Source: CAZTDU01 sp050248795 (GTDB lineage Bacteria; Pseudomonadota; Gammaproteobacteria; Burkholderiales; SG8-39). From it: 64,000 nt of DNA. Below the pieces are notes generated by a model, which made no database searches, was not told the DNA's origin, and saw only the letters and a program-made list of their open reading frames with translations. The stretch lies in assembly GCA_050248795.1 (NCBI GenBank), contig JBFWRS010000002.1, forward strand, positions 62,001 to 126,000, given 5' to 3'. Numbering within the stretch: position 1 is the first letter of the stretch; every line of letters starts with the position of its first letter. Shown piece after piece: positions 7,336 to 14,797 of the stretch. A program made the position numbers and the translations under genes.

Positions 7336-9021
7336 TCAGCGCAGGTAGTACAGCAACAGATACCCGAGCAGCATCGCCATCACCCACAATGCCATGGCGC
7401 GGGTGCTGCGCGCGCGCATCAGCATGCTGCCGGGGCGGGTTTCGCGCTCCAGCAGCGACTCCAGGCGCTGCAGCGCCGGCGCAAACGCGCCGGCCCACGC
7501 GGATCGAACAATTGCAAACAGCTGCTCCAGCCGCAATGCCAGCGCGGGAAACAGGCGCCGGTAGAACCAGTCGAGGTCCAGCGTGATCGTCAGCGTGCGC
7601 TTCAGTTGCGGCAACAGCACGAAGAACGCAAGCCCCGAGAACAGCAGCAACTGCAGTTGCGCGAGCACGTGCGCGCCGGTGTACGGCTCGTAGTCGGCCT
7701 GGTACGGCAGCAGCGCGTACAGCGCCTCGGGCCAGATGCCCAGCGCGATACACAGGAACGCGAAAACGACCATCGCCGCGCGCATGCTCGCCGGCGGCTC
7801 CGGCGGACGCAGCCCGGAATCCTTCTGGAAGAAGACGAACCACGGGAACTTGATTCCCGCGTGCAGGAACACGCCCGCCGAGGCCGCGGTCAGCAGCAGC
7901 CAGACGCCGAGCAGGTGGCCGTCGGCCGCCGCCTGCGAGATCATGGACTTGGAGATGAATCCGGAGGTGAGCGGGAACGACGAAATCGCCAGCGCGCCGA
8001 TAGAACCGCACAGCGTGGTCAGCGGCATGCTGTGGAACAGCCCGCCCAGTTCCGAGCACTTGCGCCGCCCCGCCATCAGCAGCACCGAACCCGCAGACAT
8101 CAGCAGCAGCGCCTTGTAGATGATGTGCGTGAACGCGTGCGCGGCGGCGCCGTTCAGCGCCATTTCGGTGCCGATGCCGATGCCCGCGATCATGAAGCCG
8201 ACCTGGTTGACGATCGAGTACGCGAGGATGCGGCGCATGTCGTTCTCGAGCAGCGCGTAGACGATGCCGTAGAACACCATGAACAGGCCCACCCACACCA
8301 GCACCTCGGCGCCGGGGAAGCCGCGCAGCAGCACGTACACCGCGGTCTTGGTGGTGAACGCCGACAGGAACACCGTGCCGCTCCAGGATGCCTCGGGGTA
8401 CGCGTCCGGCAGCCACGCCGACAGCGGCGGCGCGCCGGCGTTGACCAGGAAGCCGGCGAGGATCAGCCAGTGCGCGACCGAATCCGGCGCCATCGCCGTG
8501 AACGCGACGCTGCCGGTTGCGGCGACGTGGCCGGCGATGCCCGCGAACAGCAGCACGCCGCCCAGGAGGTGGATCATCAGGTAGCGCAGGCTCGCCGTGT
8601 ACGCGGGTCCGCCGCCGGCGCTCCAGATCACCAGCGTGGAACCGATCGCCATCAGCTCCCAGAACACGAACAGCGACACCAGGTCCCCGGCCAGCACCGC
8701 GCCCACCGCTGCGCCGGCGTAGACGAAGGCCGCGGGCACCTCCAGCCGGCTCTTCTGGCCGATCGCGAACAGACCGGCACCGGCCGCCATGAGGCTGAAG
8801 ATGGTGGCGAACAGGCGCGACAACCGGTCGCCGGCGAGCGGCGCGAGGTCGTGGCCGAGGAAGCGCCACTGCCACGCCGGGCCGTCCGGCACCTGCCAGA
8901 CGCAGTACAGCGCGGCCAGCGGAATCGCGACGATCGCCGCGCCGCGGACGCCGCCGCGCAGGAACGGCAGCAGGCACCCTCCCGCGATCAGCAGCAATGC
9001 CGGATGCAGGATCTCAGGCAT
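7336..9021 (-). CDS. Mrp/NuoLMN-type antiporter subunit D, third copy
   Basis: A 561-residue membrane protein of the MrpD / complex I antiporter-like family, the last gene of the minus-strand Mrp operon. The conserved charged residues are present: Glu in LFVFWELMAIG, Lys in the FTTKTAVYVLLRG helix and Lys in HIIYKALLL. It is about 70 residues longer than its two paralogues upstream. The extra C-terminus has a basic amphipathic stretch and a final helix (MALWVMAMLLGYLLLYYLR region). I start it at the ATG at 9021, because GGAGGCGAGG precedes it and it then overlaps the small gene by 8 bp; an in-frame ATG 48 bp earlier lacks a ribosome site. Confidence 0.87.
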   Translation of the reverse strand: MPEILHPALLLIAGGCLLPFLRGGVRGAAIVAIPLAALYCVWQVPDGPAWQWRFLGHDLAPLAGDRLSRLFATIFSLMAAGAGLFAIGQKSRLEVPAAFVYAGAAVGAVLAGDLVSLFVFWELMAIGSTLVIWSAGGGPAYTASLRYLMIHLLGGVLLFAGIAGHVAATGSVAFTAMAPDSVAHWLILAGFLVNAGAPPLSAWLPDAYPEASWSGTVFLSAFTTKTAVYVLLRGFPGAEVLVWVGLFMVFYGIVYALLENDMRRILAYSIVNQVGFMIAGIGIGTEMALNGAAAHAFTHIIYKALLLMSAGSVLLMAGRRKCSELGGLFHSMPLTTLCGSIGALAISSFPLTSGFISKSMISQAAADGHLLGVWLLLTAASAGVFLHAGIKFPWFVFFQKDSGLRPPEPPASMRAAMVVFAFLCIALGIWPEALYALLPYQADYEPYTGAHVLAQLQLLLFSGLAFFVLLPQLKRTLTITLDLDWFYRRLFPALALRLEQLFAIVRSAWAGAFAPALQRLESLLERETRPGSMLMRARSTRAMALWVMAMLLGYLLLYYLR

Positions 9022-9328
9022 CCTCGCCTCCGCCGCCATCCGCGCGCCTGTCGTCGCGGTCGTAATCATCCGCGAGCCTGTCGTCGCGGTCGTAGTAGGT
9101 GTCCGGGCGCTTCAGCAGCAGGCCCAGGCCCTTGGCGACCGCAATCATCGCCGCGCAGGCAATGAATCCGTAGGCCGCATGGAATCCGAACAGCGCGTCG
9201 ACGTCGAAATGCGGGTGCAGGTGCACCACCAGCTCGGCGGCGACCGTTGCCGCGAGCACGGCGAGGAAACCGCGCCACAACAGGCGCACATTGCGCGGCG
9301 AATCGAGCCAGTGCGGCTTGCCCATCAT
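9014..9328 (-). CDS. Small membrane protein with DRDD-repeat tail, in Mrp operon
   Basis: A 104-residue protein with two membrane helices (about residues 16-36 and 46-68) and a strongly charged tail in which a 10-residue unit of the form DRDDR(L/R)AD is repeated. It starts at 9328 with an ATGA overlap to the preceding D subunit and runs 8 bp into the following D subunit, so it is firmly part of the operon. I do not recognise the family. Size, helices and position suggest an accessory subunit bridging two D-type subunits; that is inference only. Confidence 0.75.
   Translation of the reverse strand: MMGKPHWLDSPRNVRLLWRGFLAVLAATVAAELVVHLHPHFDVDALFGFHAAYGFIACAAMIAVAKGLGLLLKRPDTYYDRDDRLADDYDRDDRRADGGGGEDA
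9037..9094. repeat. Two-copy 30-bp tandem repeat
   Basis: Bases 9037-9064 and 9067-9094 are 28-base copies differing at one position, with a period of 30 bp. The repeat is in frame within the small membrane protein gene and encodes the repeated DRDDR-type decapeptide of its tail. Confidence 0.85.
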
Positions 9329-10785
9329 GGCGCGGACACCAGTTGCCGCGCGAGCGCAAGCGGCAGCCCGGGCAGGAAGAAGAGCGCGATCGTGCCGGCC
9401 GCGGTGAACGACAGCGCGACCAGCATCGGCAGCGGCGCCTCGCCGTGGGCGTGCGAACCCGCGGGCGGCGCGCGGAAGAAGGCGCGATGCACGATCGGCA
9501 GGAAGTAGCCCGCGTTGAGCAGCGTGCTGGCGCAGACCACCGCGACCGCGAACCAGTTCGCCGTGCCCATCGCCCCCGCGAGCAGGTACCACTTGCTGAC
9601 GAAGCCCGCTGCGGGCGGCAGGCCGATCATCGACAGCGCGCCTATCGTGAACGCGATCATGGTCACCGGCATGCGCCGGCCGATGCCGTCGAGCTGGCTG
9701 ACCTCGGTCTTGTGCGCGGCGGTATAGATGGCGCCGGCAGCGAAGAAGAGCGTAATCTTGCCCACCGCGTGCACGGCGATGTGCAGCGCCGCGGCGATCA
9801 CGGAAAACGGCGCCAGCAGCGCCGCCGCGAGTACCACGTAGGAGAGCTGGCTGACGGTGGAGTACGCGAGCCTGCGCTTCAGGTTGTCGGCGCGCAGCGC
9901 GACGATGGACGCGGCGATGATGGTGAATCCGGCCACCAGCGACAGCCAGTCGGCGCCGCCCGCGGCCGCGAGCGAATCGACGCCGAACACGTAGACGATC
10001 ACCTTGACGATGGAGAACACCCCCGCCTTCACCACCGCGACCGCGTGCAGCAGCGCCGACACCGGCGTCGGCGCCACCATCGCCGCCGGCAGCCAGCGAT
10101 GGAACGGCATCAGCGCCGCCTTGCCGATGCCGAACATGAACAGCGCGAGCAGGCCGCCCGCGGCCGCGCCATGGACCTTGTCCTTGAGGATGCCGCCGGG
10201 GGTGAATTCCAGCGTGCCGGCAAGCTGCCAGGTGACGATGATCCCGGGCAGCAGCAGCATGATCGACGTGCCGAGCAGCAACCAGAGGTACAGGCGCCCG
10301 CCGCGGCGCGCCTCCTCGCCGCCGTGGTGGGTGACGAGCGGCCAGGTGGCGAGCGTCAGCACCTCGTAGAACAGGAACAGCGTCAGCAGGTTGGACGAGA
10401 ACGCGATTCCCATCGTCGCGAACAGCGACAGCGCGAAGCAGACGTAGAAGCGCGTCTGGTGCGGCTCGTCGTTGCCGCGCATGTACCCGATCGAGTACAC
10501 CGAATTCAGTATCCACAGCGTCGAGGCGACCAGCGCGAACAGCATCCCGAGCGGCTCGACGCGCAGCCCGAGCGGGATCCCCGGCAGCATCTCGACCAGG
10601 TAGAGCTGCGGTATGCCGCCCGCGAGCACGGTGGGCACCAGCCCCGCCACGCAGGCGAGCAGCGCGACGGCGGTCGCGAGCGTCACCGTCTCGCGCAGGT
10701 TCGGCCAGCGGCCCGCGAGCGCGATCGCCAGCGCGCCGACCGCGGGCACTGCAAGCGAGCCGGCAAGGAGCTGCGCCGCGCTCAT
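9325..10785 (-). CDS. Mrp/NuoLMN-type antiporter subunit D, second copy
   Basis: A 486-residue membrane protein with about 14 helices. It carries the antiporter-family charged residues: Glu in LFLFYEVLTLA, Lys in the VVKAGVFSIVKV helix following APTPVSALLHA, and Lys in HAVGKITLFFAAG. It should form one proton or cation path in the Mrp-like complex. The ATG at 10785 overlaps the upstream D subunit stop by 4 bp, and its own stop overlaps the small gene start by 4 bp. It is clearly a paralogue, not a copy, of the neighbouring D subunits, so the duplication is old. Confidence 0.88.
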   Translation of the reverse strand: MSAAQLLAGSLAVPAVGALAIALAGRWPNLRETVTLATAVALLACVAGLVPTVLAGGIPQLYLVEMLPGIPLGLRVEPLGMLFALVASTLWILNSVYSIGYMRGNDEPHQTRFYVCFALSLFATMGIAFSSNLLTLFLFYEVLTLATWPLVTHHGGEEARRGGRLYLWLLLGTSIMLLLPGIIVTWQLAGTLEFTPGGILKDKVHGAAAGGLLALFMFGIGKAALMPFHRWLPAAMVAPTPVSALLHAVAVVKAGVFSIVKVIVYVFGVDSLAAAGGADWLSLVAGFTIIAASIVALRADNLKRRLAYSTVSQLSYVVLAAALLAPFSVIAAALHIAVHAVGKITLFFAAGAIYTAAHKTEVSQLDGIGRRMPVTMIAFTIGALSMIGLPPAAGFVSKWYLLAGAMGTANWFAVAVVCASTLLNAGYFLPIVHRAFFRAPPAGSHAHGEAPLPMLVALSFTAAGTIALFFLPGLPLALARQLVSAP

Positions 10786-12263
10786 CGCACGCCCTCGAGC
10801 AGCGCGCGCGCGGCCGCCGCGGCGCCGTCCACCACCGGGGTGCTGTAGACGCCCGAGGCCACCACCAGCGCCGCGAGTCCGAGCGCCGGCACCAGCATCG
10901 CCGCGGGCGCCTCGCGCACGTCGGCGAGCGCCGGCCCGGGCTGGCGCAGGTACGCCACCTCGACGAAGCGGTACATGTAGGCGAGCGCGATCAGCGAACT
11001 GGCCACCGGCAGCATGGCGATGACCCAGGCATCGCGCTCCACCGCCGCGATCACCAGGTACCACTTGGTGACGAAGCCCGCGGTAGAGGGCACGCCCACC
11101 AGGCTCATGCCGCCGAGCACGATGCCTGCGCAGGTCAGCGGCATGCGTTGCGCGATCCCGGCGAGCCGGTCGAAACTCACGCTGCCCGCGCGCGCCGCTA
11201 TGCCGCCCACCAGCATGAACAGCGTGGCCTTGGTGATGCCGTGGTTGAACAGGTGCGCCACCGCCGCGGTCAGGCCGGTCTGCGACGCGAAGCTGATGCC
11301 TAGCGTGATGTAGCCGATCTGGCCGACGCTGGAATACGCCAGCATGCGTTTCAGGTCGTTCTGGAACACCGCGATCGCAGAAGCGATGAACATCGCCGCC
11401 ACCGAGAGCACCAGCAGAATCTCTTCCATCGGCAACGAATCGACGACGGTACGCTGGCCGAACACGGTGAAGTAGAAGCGCAGCAGCGCGTAGATCGACA
11501 CCTTGGTCGCCGTGCCGGCGAGCAGCGCCGCCACCGCGGAGGGCGCATACGCGTAGGCATTCGGCAGCCAGGCATGCAGCGGGAACAGCGCCAGCTTCAG
11601 GCAGATCCCCACCGTCAGGAAGGCGAGCGCCGCGAGCACCGGGCGATGGCCCGCGTCCTCGGGCAGCCGCTGCGCGATGTCGACCATGTTGAGCGTGCCG
11701 GTCGTGATGTACAGCAGGCCGACGCCGATGACGATGAAGGTGGCGCCGACGGTGCCGAGGATCAGGTACTGGTAGGCAGCCACCAGCGCGCGCCGGTCGC
11801 GGCCAAGCGCGACCAGCACGTAGGTCGCCAGCGACGAGATCTCCAGGAACACGAAGAAGTTGAACGCGTCGCCGGTGATCGCCATGCCGAGCAGGCCGGC
11901 AAGGCACAGGCACAGCATGGCGTAGAAGAGGTAATGCTGCTCGCGCGGCACCTCGATCTCGACGCTGCGCCTCGCGTACGGAACCACGAACACCGCGATC
12001 AGGCTTACCAGCACCAGCACGAATGCGTTGGCTGCGTCGACGCGGTACTCGATCCCCCAGGGCGGCGCCCAGCTGCCGAGCGCATACGAGATGTAGCCGC
12101 CGCCGATGACGCGCGACAGCAGCGCGAGCGACACGCCCAGCGAACTCAACGCCGACGCCATCGCCAGCACCCACGCCAGCCCCGCATGGCGCGCAAGCAC
12201 CGCAAGCGGCGCGGCGATCAGCGGCACCACGACCTGCAGCGCGGGAAGGTGTTCGGCGATCAC
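10782..12263 (-). CDS. Mrp/NuoLMN-type antiporter subunit D, first copy
   Basis: A 493-residue membrane protein closest of the three to ordinary MrpD/MnhD. Key residues are Glu in FFVFLEISSLA, Lys in LLAGTATKVSIYALL and Lys in LFNHGITKATLFML. It overlaps the C subunit upstream and the second D subunit downstream by 4 bp each. In Mrp complexes MrpD provides one of two antiporter-like channels; here it sits in an operon with two further paralogues. Confidence 0.9.
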   Translation of the reverse strand: MIAEHLPALQVVVPLIAAPLAVLARHAGLAWVLAMASALSSLGVSLALLSRVIGGGYISYALGSWAPPWGIEYRVDAANAFVLVLVSLIAVFVVPYARRSVEIEVPREQHYLFYAMLCLCLAGLLGMAITGDAFNFFVFLEISSLATYVLVALGRDRRALVAAYQYLILGTVGATFIVIGVGLLYITTGTLNMVDIAQRLPEDAGHRPVLAALAFLTVGICLKLALFPLHAWLPNAYAYAPSAVAALLAGTATKVSIYALLRFYFTVFGQRTVVDSLPMEEILLVLSVAAMFIASAIAVFQNDLKRMLAYSSVGQIGYITLGISFASQTGLTAAVAHLFNHGITKATLFMLVGGIAARAGSVSFDRLAGIAQRMPLTCAGIVLGGMSLVGVPSTAGFVTKWYLVIAAVERDAWVIAMLPVASSLIALAYMYRFVEVAYLRQPGPALADVREAPAAMLVPALGLAALVVASGVYSTPVVDGAAAAARALLEGVR

Positions 12264-12646
12264 GCTTGCGGGTCTGCCGGTGTCTCGGCGTCGCGCTGCA
12301 GGATCTCCTCCTCCTCGATGCTGCCGTAGGCTTCGCTGATGCGCACCACGAGCGCCAGCCCGAGCGCCATCGTGGCGATCCCCACCACGATGGCGGTAAG
12401 GATCAGCACGTGCGGCAGCGGGTTCGAATAGACGCTGAACCCCGGGGCGACGATGGGCGCGGTGCCGCCGATCAGCTTGCCGGGCGCGATGTACAGCAGG
12501 TACACCGAGGTCTGGAAAATGGCGAGGCCGATGAGCTTCTTGACCAGGTTCGCGCGCGCGATGACCACGAACAGCCCGGCGACCATCAGGAACACCGTGA
12601 TCGCGTAGCTGAAGTGGCTGAGCAGCGCCTGGGGCAGGTCCTGCAC
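12260..12646 (-). CDS. Mrp/Mnh subunit C (NuoK-like)
   Basis: A 128-residue protein with three membrane helices, homologous to NuoK and MrpC. The family block LKKLIGLAIFQTSVYLLYI-like (here VKKLIGLAIFQTSVYLLYI, about residues 30-48) and the LPHVLILTAIVVGIA helix are clear. The start is taken as the GTG at 12646, two bases after the B subunit stop, with GGGGA upstream. It has a charged C-terminal tail (EEEE, DAETPAD) and overlaps the first D subunit by 4 bp. Confidence 0.87.
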   Translation of the reverse strand: MQDLPQALLSHFSYAITVFLMVAGLFVVIARANLVKKLIGLAIFQTSVYLLYIAPGKLIGGTAPIVAPGFSVYSNPLPHVLILTAIVVGIATMALGLALVVRISEAYGSIEEEEILQRDAETPADPQA

Positions 12647-12648
12647 GC

Positions 12649-13074
12649 TCAATCCCCGTCGCGCCCGCGCGAGGCGAACATGTAGAACACCTTCAGCATC
12701 ACGCCGGACACGGTGATCGCCACGCCCGCCTCCACCCAGAAGATGCCGCGATGCTGGCCGTTCACGGGGTCGGCGGACAGCACGAAATAATCGAGGTAGT
12801 TGCCGCCCAGCACGATGCCTGCCACGCCGACCAGCGCATACAGCAGCACGCCGGCGGCCATCATGGTCTCCACCAGCCAGTCCGGCACCACCTTGCGCGC
12901 GACCGGCAGGCCGAAGATCACGCCGTACAGGATGATCGCCGCGGCCGTGATCACGCCCGCCTGGAACCCCCCGCCCGGGCCGAAGTCGCCATGGAACTGC
13001 ACGTACAGCGCGAACAGCACCATGAACGGGATCATCAGCTTGCTGACGACCCGGAGTACCAGGTAGCCCTTCAC
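12649..13074 (-). CDS. Mrp/Mnh subunit B
   Basis: A 141-residue protein with four helices of the MnhB/MrpB domain. The hallmark HGDFGPGGGFQAGVI is at about residues 28-42. It starts with GTG at 13074, overlapping the previous stop by 4 bp (GTGA). In the plus-strand Mrp operon this domain is instead fused to the end of MrpA. Confidence 0.9.
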   Translation of the reverse strand: MKGYLVLRVVSKLMIPFMVLFALYVQFHGDFGPGGGFQAGVITAAAIILYGVIFGLPVARKVVPDWLVETMMAAGVLLYALVGVAGIVLGGNYLDYFVLSADPVNGQHRGIFWVEAGVAITVSGVMLKVFYMFASRGRDGD

Positions 13075-13592
13075 TTGCGCTCCTTGCGCCTGCGGCGCAG
13101 CAGGGCGACCACGCCGATGCCCGCGGTGAACACCACCGCGGTCTCGCCCAGCGTGTCGTAGCCGCGGTAGCTTGCAAGCACCGCGGTGACGACGTTCGGG
13201 ATGCCGGTCTCTCGCGGCCCGTCCTTGAGGTATCGCGGCTGCACGTGCTGGTGCATCGGCGCATTCGCATCGGAGAACGCGGGCAGGCCGAGCGTGCCGT
13301 ACACCAGCACGCCGCCGATCGCGACCGCGAGCGCGAGCGGCAGCCACTGCCCGCGCATCGGCCGCGCCTCGTCGCCGCGCGTCAGGTGCAATGCACCGAG
13401 CATCAGCACGGTCGAGATGCCCGCACCGACCGAGGCCTCGGTCATCGCCACGTCCACGGCATCCAGCGCAACCAGCACGGTCGCCATGAGGAAGCTGTAG
13501 ATGCCGAACAGCACCACGGCGGCGAAGAGGTTGCGCTGGACGACGATGCCGAGTACGGTCACCCCCATCATCACCAGCAGCACGTTGACCAC
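13071..13592 (-). CDS. Free-standing MrpA C-terminal module (DUF4040 plus MbhE-like)
   Basis: A 173-residue membrane protein equal to the C-terminal segments of MrpA without its NuoL-like body. Residues about 1-75 match the DUF4040 / MbhD helices (VMMGVTVLGIVVQRNLFAAV region). Residues about 135-165, with ASYRGYDTLGETAVVF, match the segment called MbhE in membrane-bound hydrogenases. The same block occurs as DFRGFDTLGEITVL inside the fused MrpA at 14798-17575. The start is the GTG at 13592, sharing one base with the G subunit stop (TAGTG). The detached arrangement marks this operon as different from standard Mrp. Confidence 0.85.
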   Translation of the reverse strand: MVNVLLVMMGVTVLGIVVQRNLFAAVVLFGIYSFLMATVLVALDAVDVAMTEASVGAGISTVLMLGALHLTRGDEARPMRGQWLPLALAVAIGGVLVYGTLGLPAFSDANAPMHQHVQPRYLKDGPRETGIPNVVTAVLASYRGYDTLGETAVVFTAGIGVVALLRRRRKERK

Positions 13593-13921
13593 TACCGCTT
13601 CGATGGCGGCCTCCGTTGCGGTCCGAGGAGCGGCTCGAGCCCGCGTGCGAGCGCCGCCTTGGCGAGCGCGTGCGTCGCCGTCGGCGAGGCGAAGAAGATC
13701 AGCAGCCCGATCACCGCCAGCTTCGCCGCGACCAGCGTGAACCCGGCCTGCAGCGCAAGCCCCGCCAGGATCAGGCCCGCGCCCATGGTTTCGACCAGGC
13801 TCGCGGCGTGCATGCGGGTGTAGAAGTCCGGCATGCGCAGCATGCCGATGCCGCCGACGACGCAGAAGAAACCGCCGCCGGCGAGCAGCGCGAAGCTGAG
13901 GGCGTCCAGCACGGCATCCAT
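13592..13921 (-). CDS. Mrp/Mnh subunit G
   Basis: A 109-residue protein with three helices of the MnhG/PhaG family. The signature IGMLRMPDFYTRMHAAS is present at about residues 25-41. The ATG at 13921 shares one base with the F subunit stop. The C-terminal tail is basic (RRPPSKR). It is an accessory membrane subunit needed for complex assembly. Confidence 0.88.
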   Translation of the reverse strand: MDAVLDALSFALLAGGGFFCVVGGIGMLRMPDFYTRMHAASLVETMGAGLILAGLALQAGFTLVAAKLAVIGLLIFFASPTATHALAKAALARGLEPLLGPQRRPPSKR

Positions 13922-14205
13922 CAGCGTGCGTCCTCGGCACCCTCGCCGGGCGAGCCGAGGTCGCCGTAGCGGAAGAACTTCAGTATCGCGATCGTGCCGA
14001 CCATGTTGAGCAAACCGTAGGTGATGGCAAGGTCGAGGAACTCGGGCCTGCCGTTGAGGAAGCCGATCACGGCGAGCAGCAGCATCGCCACGGTTCCGAT
14101 GGTGTTGCCGGCAAGCGCGCGGTCGAACACGGTCGCACCGAGCAGCGCGCGCGCGAGGACCAGCGCGAGCGTGACGAGCAGCGCGAACGTCGCCACCGCG
14201 AACAT
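13921..14205 (-). CDS. Mrp/Mnh subunit F
   Basis: A 94-residue protein with three membrane helices of the MrpF/PhaF family, recognised by ALLGATVFDRALAGNTIGT and LDLAITYGLLNMVG. The start at 14205 shares one base with the E subunit stop (TGATG). Its C-terminal tail is acidic. It is an accessory subunit of the antiporter complex. Confidence 0.88.
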   Translation of the reverse strand: MFAVATFALLVTLALVLARALLGATVFDRALAGNTIGTVAMLLLAVIGFLNGRPEFLDLAITYGLLNMVGTIAILKFFRYGDLGSPGEGAEDAR

Positions 14206-14681
14206 CAGCGCTGCCCCTCGAAGCGCGACACGCGCAGGTCCATCTCGCCGCCTTCCATGCCTTCGGCGGACTCGCGTACCAGCGCGTGCACCAGGAACTC
14301 CTGCGGCCCGGCCTCGATGCTCACCGTTCCCGGCGTCAGCGTGATCGAGTTCGCATGCACCGTGAGGCCGACATGCGTGCGCTGCCCGGGGCGAAAGCGC
14401 ACTAGCGCCGGATCGATCGGCAGGCGCGGGTCGAGGATCACGCGCGTCACCTGCCACGCCGACTTCACGATCTCCTTCAGCAGCCACGGCCAGTACCACA
14501 GCGCGCCCGCGCCCAGGTGCACCGGATGGCCTTCGTGGTCTATCAGGTCCATGCGGCGCGCGAGGAACACGACCGCGGCGGCGCTCAACGCCCCCATCGC
14601 GAGCAGGAACGGCACGAACATCCCGGACAGCAGCAGCCAGAAGGCGAACAGCGTTGCCGCCAGACTGATTGCGCGAATCAT
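14205..14681 (-). CDS. Mrp/Mnh subunit E
   Basis: A 158-residue protein, first gene of the minus-strand Mrp operon. Two or three N-terminal helices are followed by the MnhE soluble domain with SITLTPGTVSIEAG (about residues 112-125). Mrp E subunits are needed for complex stability. The upstream 116 bp also hold the start region of the divergent mrpA operon, so both operons may be controlled from one short region. Confidence 0.9.
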   Translation of the reverse strand: MIRAISLAATLFAFWLLLSGMFVPFLLAMGALSAAAVVFLARRMDLIDHEGHPVHLGAGALWYWPWLLKEIVKSAWQVTRVILDPRLPIDPALVRFRPGQRTHVGLTVHANSITLTPGTVSIEAGPQEFLVHALVRESAEGMEGGEMDLRVSRFEGQR

Positions 14682-14797
14682 CGCCCGCTCTCTCCCCTTG
14701 CATGAACGTCGCGCCGTGCGCGGCGCGTTCCGCCATGTTGTGGCGGATTCTATTACACGCGTGTCGCAGTTCGAGTTGGTTAGAATCGGCCGGACCG
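14682..14797. promoter_or_regulatory. Divergent control region of the two Mrp operons
   Basis: This 116-bp gap separates the first genes of two opposed Mrp operons. On the plus strand TAGAAT at 14781-14786 is a good -10 box only 12 bases before the mrpA ATG, implying a very short leader; no good -35 is seen. On the minus strand another TAGAAT, read across 14754-14749, could serve mnhE. The two boxes lie about 30 bp apart, so polymerases would compete. Confidence 0.4.
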
